Source: JBCBTJ01 sp964597685 (GTDB lineage: Bacteria > Pseudomonadota > Alphaproteobacteria > Caulobacterales > Hyphomonadaceae). From it: a DNA stretch of 33,310 bases. Below the pieces are notes generated by a model, which did not search any database, was not told the DNA's origin, and worked only from the letters and a program-made list of their open reading frames with translations. Within the stretch, counting starts at the first letter, position 1. Each line of letters starts with the position of its first letter. The translations under genes and the position numbers were made by a program. Shown here one piece after another: positions 1 through 6,628 of this stretch. The DNA lies in assembly GCA_964597685.1 (NCBI GenBank), contig CAZQZC010000007.1, positions 1-33,310 on the forward strand. Direction: 5' to 3'.

Positions 1-851
1 ATATTGTCGAGCGTCGGGTCGAAGCCCGCTTTGTCGTAGCCGAGCACCGAGGTCGAAAAGATCATGGACAGCGCTTCGTAGCGGTAGAACTCGATATTGC
101 GCGCCGATCCGACCACGACGCCGCCGCGCGCCGCCATGGCCTTCGATAGCCCTATGGTGCGAAAATGAACGCGATTTTCGATGCCGAGCGCAACGCAAAG
201 GCCCGCGCCGTCCGGGCCGTGGCATCCAAAGGAATGGGTTTCGTCCACGACGATGACGCAGCCTGCGGCCTCCGCCACGTCGATGATGTCCTCAAGCGGA
301 CACATCGTCCCGTTGGTGGAATAGAGCGCGTCGACCACCACAAGGCCTGGTCCCTTGAGCGTAATCTTCTTGGCGAGATCGGCAGCGTCGTTATGGCGGA
401 ACGGGACAGCGCGCGCCTTGCCGCAGGCGACGCCCGACCACAGGGACGCGTGGGCGCGTTGGTCCAGGTAGACGGGAGACCCTGGCGGCGCAAAGCTCTC
501 GATAACCCCGACATTGGCGTTGTAGCCAGACATGACGAGGACGGCGTCCTCGGCTCGGGTCAGATTGGCGATGCGTTGCTCAAAGCGGCGATGCCGATCC
601 TCGCGATGGTGCGCGAAGACGCGGGAGATGGAATCGCCATGGCCTTCGGCGAGCAAAGCCTCTGACTTCGCCTTGGCGATGCGACGATCGCCGGCGATTG
701 AGAGATAATCGTTCGTCTGCATGACCACGTCGTCGGGCGCTGGACGATGGTCGCCCAAGACGAGCTTGGCGCAATGGCGCTCGGTCGCCTCGTCGATGCT
801 TGCGACGACGTGCTCGGCCAGGAACGGCGGGTCGACGGGCGCCCGAATCAT
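1..851 (-). CDS. cqsA: CqsA/LqsA-like alpha-hydroxyketone autoinducer synthase (partial, C-terminus beyond window)
   Basis: This is a PLP-dependent alpha-oxoamine synthase. 283 codons are visible from ATG 851; family members are about 390 residues, so roughly the last quarter lies beyond the left edge. It resembles Vibrio cholerae CqsA, as I recall that sequence, almost without gaps: LVLG-x5-PDD-x3-QTNDYL (residues 31-50), SGYNANVG (108-115), an AHxSLW segment with H134, GPGLVVVD (167-174), VDETHSFG with D203 and H206, and HGPDGAGL (211-218). The Schiff-base lysine is K237 in LSKAM, one residue from its place in CqsA. CqsA joins an acyl-CoA to S-adenosylmethionine to make the precursor of CAI-1, a diffusible quorum-sensing signal; that activity is inferred here. 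The start overlaps the stop of the upstream peroxiredoxin gene as ATGA. Serine palmitoyltransferase, BioF, Kbl and 5-aminolevulinate synthase are the alternatives, but they lack the PDD-x3-Q-x-NDYL segment in this form. No sensor kinase gene is visible in the window. Confidence 0.85.
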   Translation of the reverse strand, partial: MIRAPVDPPFLAEHVVASIDEATERHCAKLVLGDHRPAPDDVVMQTNDYLSIAGDRRIAKAKSEALLAEGHGDSISRVFAHHREDRHRRFEQRIANLTRAEDAVLVMSGYNANVGVIESFAPPGSPVYLDQRAHASLWSGVACGKARAVPFRHNDAADLAKKITLKGPGLVVVDALYSTNGTMCPLEDIIDVAEAAGCVIVVDETHSFGCHGPDGAGLCVALGIENRVHFRTIGLSKAMAARGGVVVGSARNIEFYRYEALSMIFSTSVLGYDKAGFDPTLDN

Positions 852-1711
852 GCGGGCTGGGCGCCTTCGGGCGCGGCGTCGGCGAACAGGCCGAGGAATG
901 TCTCGGGCTCGGGCCGAACGCGGTAATTGTCAGTCTGGTCTAGGAACATCACACGGCCGCTGCGGTCTGTCGCGATGATTGTGGGGAGAACCGTGTCCTG
1001 GCCGTAGCCCATGGCGTCGACCCCCATGGGCGTCCCGCCTTCCGCGAAGATATCGAGCGCGCGCGCAGCGCGTAGATCCTTGTCGACCAAGAAATGCATC
1101 GGCGCGTCGAACTTGGATGCAAGTTTCGCAGTCTCCGCGTGGGGCTGCGGGCTGACGAGGGCGACCTTCACGCCCTGCGCCTCGAGCTGGCGATACCCCG
1201 CGGCGACCTCTTTGATCTGCGCCATGCAGAGCGGGCACCAATTGCCGCGAAAGAACAGGAACAGGCTCGGTCCCTGGCGGAAGTCCGCCGAGGAGATGGT
1301 CTGACCCGCGGCGTCTTCAAGTTCGAAGTCGGGCAGCATTTCGCCAACTTTCAAAGCTTTGCTCGGCTGGCGTCCGTAGCGTGAGTAAACGAAGACGTAC
1401 CAAAGCAGAATGGCTAGCGCGAGCAGCGCCAGTGCGGCCGGAAGCGCGCCTGCGCCCTGTGCGGCGGCGGCGATCGCCGCGACCGCGCCAAGGCCGGCGA
1501 CGCCAAGCGTCGAGGGCAGGTTTGCGCTGGTGCGCGCGACGGCTTCCGTGGCCACAAGCAACGTGATGAAGAGCGGCAATGGGATCGCAGCGGCGAGCAC
1601 ACCGCCCCAAGCCAGGACGGAACCGCCCGTCGCCAATTGGAACCCCGCGAAGCCGGATATTCCGATCAGGACGAATATTAGGGGCATCAACAGAATGGAT
1701 TTGAGCCTCAC
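848..1711 (-). CDS. Membrane-anchored peroxiredoxin-like (AhpC/TSA family) protein
   Basis: A 287-residue protein in two parts. Residues 1-110 hold three or four hydrophobic segments (about 5-26, 31-58, 68-85, 88-110). Residues 120-287 form a thioredoxin-fold domain of the AhpC/TSA type with W158-C159-P160-L161-C162 after the first strand. The domain probably reduces peroxides or exchanges thiols, tethered to the inner membrane; which side it faces cannot be told. I chose the GTG start at 1711 because GGAG lies seven bases upstream. A longer reading from GTG 1783 would add 24 polar residues without a ribosome binding site. The stop at 848-850 overlaps the ATG of the cqsA-like gene (ATGA), so the two are probably translationally coupled. 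The substrate is unknown. Confidence 0.8.
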   Translation of the reverse strand: MRLKSILLMPLIFVLIGISGFAGFQLATGGSVLAWGGVLAAAIPLPLFITLLVATEAVARTSANLPSTLGVAGLGAVAAIAAAAQGAGALPAALALLALAILLWYVFVYSRYGRQPSKALKVGEMLPDFELEDAAGQTISSADFRQGPSLFLFFRGNWCPLCMAQIKEVAAGYRQLEAQGVKVALVSPQPHAETAKLASKFDAPMHFLVDKDLRAARALDIFAEGGTPMGVDAMGYGQDTVLPTIIATDRSGRVMFLDQTDNYRVRPEPETFLGLFADAAPEGAQPA

Positions 1712-1810
1712 GCGCGATCTCCAGCAGCTGAATTGATCTGTTGGAGCGCAGGTTGCGCGTAGATTGTTTTGGCGCAACCGCACTCAAGGAGGCGTTACGC
1801 GTCGTGTCCG

Positions 1811-2365
1811 TTACGGGATCGGGCAGCCCGTCTCGTCGCAAGCCGCATCGGCGGCATGGTCTCGATCTGCTGGGGGCTCTGGCGCGGAGCTTTCCGCAAG
1901 CAGCGCCATGATCTCCGCTCCAAGGCGCAAATCCGGCACATGGCCGAAATGCTGCGCCCGTCGGCGGCCGTCCCTGTCGATCAGGATCAGTGTCGGCGTG
2001 CCCTGCATATTGTACGCGTTCATGGTCGCCGGCAGCCCGCCTTCAGGCCGCTGGCGATCAATGCCAACAGGGAAAGTGATCCGGTATTCGTGCAAGAAGG
2101 CTTCAAGGGCTTCCGGCGCGGCTTGGGCGGAGTGATGTTCGAACACGGTGTGAAGCCCGAGGACGACAACCTCGCCAGACGCCCCGAAGGTTTCCCGGAT
2201 GCGGCCGGCCTGCGGCAATCCATGGCTGACGCAGCCCGGGCAGAGCATCTGAAACGCCTCGATTGCGACCACCTTTCCGCGCAAGCGGTCGAGCGTGATT
2301 GGGTCGGGCGTGTTGAACCAATGGCCGACGTCGAGCGGCGGTGCAGGGCGGGGTGTCTGAACCAA
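1811..2365 (-). CDS. Redoxin / TlpA-like thioredoxin-fold protein
   Basis: A 184-residue thioredoxin-fold protein. After the strand KVVAIEAFQ comes the active-site motif C42-P-G-C45, and later the cis-proline segment GTPTLILIDRDG, as in TlpA/ResA and AhpC/TSA-like redoxins. No signal peptide is obvious, so it may act in the cytoplasm. The C-terminal tail is Asp/Ala-rich and ends with a second cysteine pair (CDETGC), which could be redox-active or bind metal; that is a guess. The start is TTG at 2365 with GGAG seven bases upstream; an ATG further upstream is out of frame. It lies 99 bases upstream of the chosen start of the membrane peroxiredoxin, in the same direction, so both and the cqsA-like gene probably share a transcript. 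Confidence 0.75.
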   Translation of the reverse strand: MVQTPRPAPPLDVGHWFNTPDPITLDRLRGKVVAIEAFQMLCPGCVSHGLPQAGRIRETFGASGEVVVLGLHTVFEHHSAQAAPEALEAFLHEYRITFPVGIDRQRPEGGLPATMNAYNMQGTPTLILIDRDGRRRAQHFGHVPDLRLGAEIMALLAESSAPEPPADRDHAADAACDETGCPIP

Positions 2366-2448
2366 GGCGGCGCTCCATCGAAATCCGGCGCTTAATCGTC
2401 GCGCGGGGCATAGATGGAGCTTGAGCGCCCGTCTTTAAGTGCAGATTG

Positions 2449-3027
2449 CTATTCTGCGGCCTGCGCTCTTGGGGGCGTGGATGTGACTTCGTAAACGTCG
2501 CGCAGGATGGATGCGGCGCGTTTGGCGACCGAAACCAATTCCGCCGGCGTGTCTTCCGTCTGCTGGGAGACGAATTCCGTCAGATTGCGACAAACCCGAA
2601 GCATGTCCGGCGCGTTCACGATCATGCGCGCTTGGTGCTCGATCCGATTGGGGTCGCGGTCATATTCGGAACCGGGCACGCGCCAGCCGCCCCAATCGTT
2701 TTCGTCCGTCATCACGACGGGAAACGTGCCCGGATAGGGGTGGGCGGCGGTGTTTTCGGATTCCTGCCAGCGATTGCGGACCCGGAATATCCGCCATTCT
2801 TCAAGAGCGATGTCGTCGTCGCCCTCAAGCCGGTTGCGTCCGTTCATCACGCTCTCGGACACCAGTTCGCCGGCCGTAAACTCCCGGCCCAAGCCCAGGT
2901 CGTATGTGATGCGCAAAGGCTCCTCGACGTCCTTCACCCAATGGGGGATGACTTGTTCGATGAGCGCCCAAGTGCCTACGGGCTTGCAGAACACGCGTTG
3001 GTTCTTGTGAAAAAGAGCCTTTGCCAT
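2449..3027 (-). CDS. Conserved hypothetical protein
   Basis: A 192-residue soluble protein without signal peptide or membrane segment. It starts with a basic, aromatic N-terminus (KNQRVFCKPVGTW), continues with an acidic middle rich in Trp and Arg (EEWRIFRVRNRW), and ends in a helical Ala-rich region. It resembles uncharacterised proteins I associate with Caulobacter-like alphaproteobacteria, but I cannot name a domain or function. The ATG start at 3027 is divergent from the acyl-CoA dehydrogenase gene at 3206. It lies 83 bases upstream of the redoxin gene and could be first in that operon, or have its own transcript. Confidence 0.7.
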   Translation of the reverse strand: MAKALFHKNQRVFCKPVGTWALIEQVIPHWVKDVEEPLRITYDLGLGREFTAGELVSESVMNGRNRLEGDDDIALEEWRIFRVRNRWQESENTAAHPYPGTFPVVMTDENDWGGWRVPGSEYDRDPNRIEHQARMIVNAPDMLRVCRNLTEFVSQQTEDTPAELVSVAKRAASILRDVYEVTSTPPRAQAAE

Positions 3028-3131
3028 GATGTCAGGTCCCCTAAGTCGCTATCCCGTATGGCAAAGCTTGATTAGCTTATGGTGAACGCGTCATCTTGAA
3101 TTTTGGATGCGACCATTGACGTTGCGACACG

Positions 3132-3151
3132 GGTTTCCGCGCACGGAAACC
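3132..3151. promoter_or_regulatory. Perfect 8-4-8 inverted repeat between divergent genes (candidate operator)
   Basis: GGTTTCCG and CGGAAACC are exact reverse complements separated by CGCA. The repeat lies in the 178-base gap between the divergent hypothetical gene and the acyl-CoA dehydrogenase pair. Size and spacing suit a dimeric repressor of the TetR or GntR type, both of which commonly control fatty-acid oxidation genes. The cognate regulator is not identified, and a small hairpin is also possible. Confidence 0.45.
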
Positions 3152-3205
3152 ACGTTATTGTCGTAAGCAAGCAGAACAAAAAACCGCCTGGGAGCTGCGA
3201 ACGCC

Positions 3206-4321
3206 ATGAACTTCGATTTCTCAGAGGATCAGAAATTCCTTCGCTCCGAAGCGCGGAAATTTCTCGATGCGGAATGCACCACGCGGCATGTCCGCGAAGT
3301 CCTCGACCACGACGATGTCGGCCACCACGCCGATGTTTGGCGGAAGGTGGTTGAAATGGGATGGCTCGGGGCCGCGATCCCGGAGGAGCATGGCGGGCTC
3401 GGTCTTGGCATGCTGGAACTTTGTGTGATCGCCGAAGAAATGGGCCGGGCGCTCGCGCCGGTCCCGTTCGCGTCGACGGCCTACTTCTTCGCTGAGGCGC
3501 TTAAGCTTGCCGGCTCCGACGCCCAAAAGGCTGCGGTCTTGCCTAAGGTGGCGAACGCTGAGGCGATTGGATGTTACGCTGCGTCCGAGGGCCCGGGCCA
3601 CCCCGATCCGGCGAAACTGGCGACGTCGTTCGACGGCGCCTCCCTCAATGGGACGAAAGCGCCTGTCACCGACGGCGACGTGGCGACCCACGCGGTGGTC
3701 TTGGCGAAGGAAGGGAGCGGCGCGTCGCTGGTTCTCGTCGACCTCAATGCACCGGGCGTCACGCGCAAGCCGGTGAAAACCCTGGAACCGACACGCTCCC
3801 ACGCGGAGATCGTCTTCGACAACGCGCCGGGCGAGCGTCTGGGCGCGGCGGGCGAGGGCGCGGCCCTCAACGATCAGCTGCTCAATCGGGTCGCCGTCCT
3901 GCTGGCGTTCGAGCAATTGGGCGGGGCCACGCGCTGCCAAGAAATGGCGACCGATTACGCCAAGGAGCGTCACGCCTTCGGCCGGCCGATCGGCGGCAAC
4001 CAGGCGATCAAGCACAAACTGGCCGACATGTACGTGAAGAACGAAGTCGCGCGATCGAATTGCTATTACGGCGCTTGGGCGCTCTCCACCGACGCCGCTG
4101 AGCTGCCAGAAGCCGCCGCCGCCGCCAGGCTCGCCGCGTCGGAGGCGTATTGGTTCGCATCCAAGGAGAATATCCAAACCCATGGCGGGATGGGGTTCAC
4201 TTGGGAGGTGGACTGCCACCTCTTTTATCGCCGGGCCAAGCTGCTGGCCGTCCAGGCGGGCGCGCCGGGGGTCTGGAAAGAGAAACTTGTAAAAGCGCTT
4301 GAGCTGAAGAACGCGGCCTGA
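3206..4321 (+). CDS. Acyl-CoA dehydrogenase, small-subunit type
   Basis: A 371-residue acyl-CoA dehydrogenase-family flavoprotein, FadE-like. It has the helical N-terminal domain (MNFDFSEDQKFLRSEAR), a middle beta domain with an atypical flavin-contact loop (CYAASEGPG), and a C-terminal helical domain ending in the family's THGGMGFTWE segment. Such enzymes oxidise acyl-CoA to trans-2-enoyl-CoA and pass electrons to ETF. The middle domain is divergent and no clear catalytic glutamate is placed, as seen in the small partner of heteromeric dehydrogenases (pimeloyl-CoA dehydrogenase and steroid-degradation FadE pairs). The next gene is a second dehydrogenase 82 bases downstream in the same direction, which supports an alpha-beta complex. 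The start ATG 3206 follows GGGAG at 3190-3194. The substrate is not predictable. Confidence 0.88.
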   Translation: MNFDFSEDQKFLRSEARKFLDAECTTRHVREVLDHDDVGHHADVWRKVVEMGWLGAAIPEEHGGLGLGMLELCVIAEEMGRALAPVPFASTAYFFAEALKLAGSDAQKAAVLPKVANAEAIGCYAASEGPGHPDPAKLATSFDGASLNGTKAPVTDGDVATHAVVLAKEGSGASLVLVDLNAPGVTRKPVKTLEPTRSHAEIVFDNAPGERLGAAGEGAALNDQLLNRVAVLLAFEQLGGATRCQEMATDYAKERHAFGRPIGGNQAIKHKLADMYVKNEVARSNCYYGAWALSTDAAELPEAAAAARLAASEAYWFASKENIQTHGGMGFTWEVDCHLFYRRAKLLAVQAGAPGVWKEKLVKALELKNAA

Positions 4322-4360
4322 TGACGCGGAGCGCCGCATTCGCCTGACGTTATGTCGGTT

Positions 4361-4370
4361 TGATATATCA
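4361..4370. promoter_or_regulatory. AT-rich perfect palindrome between the two dehydrogenase genes
   Basis: TGATATATCA reads the same on both strands. It lies in the 82-base gap between two co-directional genes and stands out in high-GC surroundings. It could be part of an internal promoter or a regulator site. Ten bases is short, so chance is possible. Confidence 0.2.
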
Positions 4371-4403
4371 TGTGAAATAGGATTTCGGTCGAGGAGACGC
4401 GCT

Positions 4404-5609
4404 ATGGACTTCAACGACACCCCCGAAGAAGCCGCCTTCCGCGAGGAGGCGCGCACCTTTCTGAAACAGCATCTGGAGCCGAAGGGCGATAAACCGCTGC
4501 GCCAACGGATCGACGGCAAGGAATTCATGCGTCGCGCCAAGGAATGGCAAGCGCTGAAAGCTGACAATGGGTTCGCGCAGATCACCTGGCCGAAGGAGAT
4601 CGGCGGGCGCGGCGGCACAGCCATGCAGCAGGTCATCTGGAACCAGGAAGAGTCCGATTTCGACGCGCCGACCGGCCCGTTCACCATCGGCCTCGGCATG
4701 TGCGTGCCAACGGTCATCGCCTTTGGCTCCGATACGCATAAGGCCCGTTATGTGCGTCCGGCTCTACGAGGCGAGGAGATCTGGTGTCAGCTCTTCTCCG
4801 AACCGGCCGCTGGCTCCGATGTCGCCGGCGTCAAGACGCGTGCGGTGAAGGACGGCGACGAGTGGGTGATCAACGGCCAGAAAGTCTGGACCACCGGCGC
4901 TCAGTTCTCCGATTACGGCATCCTGTTGACGCGCACGGATCCCAAGGCTCCGAAGCACAAGGGCCTCACCATGTTCATCGTGAACATGCGCGATCCGGCA
5001 ATTGAGGTTCGCCCAATCCACCAGGCCTCCGGCGGACGGGAGTTCAACGAGGTCTACTTCACCGACCTTCGCGTGCCGGATTCGGACCGCCTTGGCGAAG
5101 TGGGGCAGGGCTGGAAGGTTGCGATTGTCACCCTGATGAACGAGCGCCTGGCCGTTGGCGGCTCGCCGGGACCCGACTGGGCCGAGGTCATGGATTATGC
5201 GCGGGACACCGGTACGCTGTCCGATCAGGCGTTCCGGGAGAAGCTCGCCGATTGGTATATAGCGGCCCAGGGCTACAAGCTGACGAAGTTCCGGACCCAG
5301 ACGGCTCTCTCGCGCGGGGAAACCCCGGGGCCGGAAGCGTCGATCGGCAAGATCATCACCGCCAACCAGCTGCAGGACATCTGCAATTCCGCCATCGAGA
5401 TGCAGGACCATTACGGCTTGATGACCGATGCGGACACGATGCCCGCCGACGCGATTTTCCAGCAGAGCTTCATGTGGGCGCCGGGGCTTCGCATCGCCGG
5501 CGGGACCGACGAGATCTTGAAGAACATCATCGCTGAGCGGGTCCTCGGCCTGCCGCAGGACGTGCGCGTGGACAAGGACATCCCGTTCGACGAGCTAAAA
5601 CAGGGCTAA
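4404..5609 (+). CDS. Acyl-CoA dehydrogenase, large-subunit type
   Basis: A 401-residue acyl-CoA dehydrogenase with all three domains. Characteristic segments are CQLFSEPAAGSDVAG in the middle domain (flavin and acyl-CoA contact), WVINGQKVWTTGA, and the C-terminal AGGTDEILKNIIAERVLGLP. The usual late glutamate (EGT in medium-chain enzymes) is replaced by glycine. E247 in the segment MNERLAVGG sits where isovaleryl- and long-chain-type enzymes carry their base, so E247 is the likely catalytic residue (inference). GAGGAG lies seven bases before ATG 4404. With the preceding divergent dehydrogenase it probably makes a heteromeric enzyme feeding ETF. No thiolase, hydratase or CoA ligase is adjacent to reveal the substrate. 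Confidence 0.9.
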   Translation: MDFNDTPEEAAFREEARTFLKQHLEPKGDKPLRQRIDGKEFMRRAKEWQALKADNGFAQITWPKEIGGRGGTAMQQVIWNQEESDFDAPTGPFTIGLGMCVPTVIAFGSDTHKARYVRPALRGEEIWCQLFSEPAAGSDVAGVKTRAVKDGDEWVINGQKVWTTGAQFSDYGILLTRTDPKAPKHKGLTMFIVNMRDPAIEVRPIHQASGGREFNEVYFTDLRVPDSDRLGEVGQGWKVAIVTLMNERLAVGGSPGPDWAEVMDYARDTGTLSDQAFREKLADWYIAAQGYKLTKFRTQTALSRGETPGPEASIGKIITANQLQDICNSAIEMQDHYGLMTDADTMPADAIFQQSFMWAPGLRIAGGTDEILKNIIAERVLGLPQDVRVDKDIPFDELKQG

Positions 5610-5649
5610 GCCCCGCGGGTCGCTTTCGGACGCGCCGATCAGGCTCTGA

Positions 5650-5677
5650 TTGACACTGCGTCCGCCGCAATCATTAT
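5650..5677 (+). promoter_or_regulatory. Candidate sigma-70 promoter of pheA
   Basis: A perfect -35 hexamer TTGACA (5650-5655) is followed after 16 bases by CATTAT (5672-5677), which matches four of six -10 positions. It lies about 55 bases before the pheA start, in the gap after the dehydrogenase pair. This supports separate transcription of pheA and the aminotransferase. Confidence 0.5.
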
Positions 5678-5730
5678 GCGCGGCTCGCGGCGGCGTGGTC
5701 CGTTGAGGCGGTTACAGGCGGAGACAGTCC

Positions 5731-6519
5731 ATGCCCAATCCGGAACCCGGCTTCGCCTATCTCGGGTCAGAGGGGTCGTTTTCGCATGCCGCGGGCTCGG
5801 CGCTGTTTCCGAATGTCCGGGCGACCGGCTGCGAAGATTTCGACAAGGTTTTTGACGCCGTTGCGTCAGGCGCTCTGGAATACGGGGTGCTGCCGGTTGA
5901 AAATTCGATCACCGGCCGCGTGATCGACGCCTATCGCATTATCGCCAACCGCGATCTCTATATCGTCGCCGAGCATATATTGCCGATCGAGCATTGCTTG
6001 ATTGGGCCTGAGGGCGTCGAGACGAAGGCCGTCGAGCAGGGTGAAGGCCTGGAAATCTACTCCCATCGCCAGGCCTTGATGCAATGCTCTGATTTGCTCG
6101 CCATAGATTTTCCGTCCGCGCGTCGCATCGAAACAAGCGACACCGCATCAGCGGTGAAGGCCGTCGCGGAGGCTGCCCGTGATGATCAACTGGCCATTGG
6201 ATCGGAGTTCGCCGCCCAATTGTACGGCGGACAGGTCCTAAGGCGCGGCGTCAACAATGCCGGGGCGAATTATACCCGCTTCATAGCGATAAGGCGCTTC
6301 GAGGCGCCGGGTGCTGCAGGCGACATCACGACAATCCTGTTCCAGGTTCGCCATACGCCGAACGCCTTGGCGAACGCGCTCGCTGTACTCGGCGCGCACG
6401 GCATCAATATGTTGAAGATGGAAACCTACGGGGTCTCCCGCGCGACGGGGTCGCCCACTTTCTGTATCGATCTCGGCGGTGGTCTCGACGTCGCCGCTGT
6501 GTCCTCCGCCGTTCGCTAA
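5731..6519 (+). CDS. pheA: Prephenate dehydratase with truncated ACT domain
   Basis: This enzyme converts prephenate to phenylpyruvate in phenylalanine synthesis. The catalytic domain starts at YLGSEGSFSHAA and includes LPVENSITG and the signature NYTRF near residue 186. A C-terminal ACT domain (about 196-262), which senses phenylalanine, begins at DITTILFQVRHTPNAL. It is 262 residues long; relatives are usually about 280-300. TAA at 6517-6519 falls in the last helix of the ACT domain. The same frame stays open for 38 more codons to TAG 6634-6636, and the next residues (LEAF-x4-LLKSAGG) align with the usual end of the domain. The gene therefore looks like a nonsense-truncated form of a roughly 300-residue ancestor; a base-call error is also possible. 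GGAG lies seven bases before ATG 5731. Catalysis could survive with altered feedback inhibition. Confidence 0.88.
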   Translation: MPNPEPGFAYLGSEGSFSHAAGSALFPNVRATGCEDFDKVFDAVASGALEYGVLPVENSITGRVIDAYRIIANRDLYIVAEHILPIEHCLIGPEGVETKAVEQGEGLEIYSHRQALMQCSDLLAIDFPSARRIETSDTASAVKAVAEAARDDQLAIGSEFAAQLYGGQVLRRGVNNAGANYTRFIAIRRFEAPGAAGDITTILFQVRHTPNALANALAVLGAHGINMLKMETYGVSRATGSPTFCIDLGGGLDVAAVSSAVR

Positions 6520-6628
6520 CTGGAGGCTTTTGTCAGTCTTCTCAAGAGCGCCGGCGGCTTCGCCGCCTCGCCGGTTCGCTCGCCGGAGATTGGCTTTCTG
6601 CCGATCGATCCGAACCTGGGACACGACC

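Noticed and set aside
165..665. 166-codon plus-strand ORF
   Set aside because: It lies antisense to the cqsA-like gene, whose minus-strand reading has full family similarity. High-GC third-position bias explains the shadow frame.
3221..4717. 498-codon minus-strand ORF across both dehydrogenase starts
   Set aside because: Arg/His-rich translation with no domain, antisense to two clear acyl-CoA dehydrogenases.
6479..6628. Longer N-terminus for the aminotransferase
   Set aside because: It would lie inside pheA and add 50 residues unlike the family; ATG 6629 gives the typical start.
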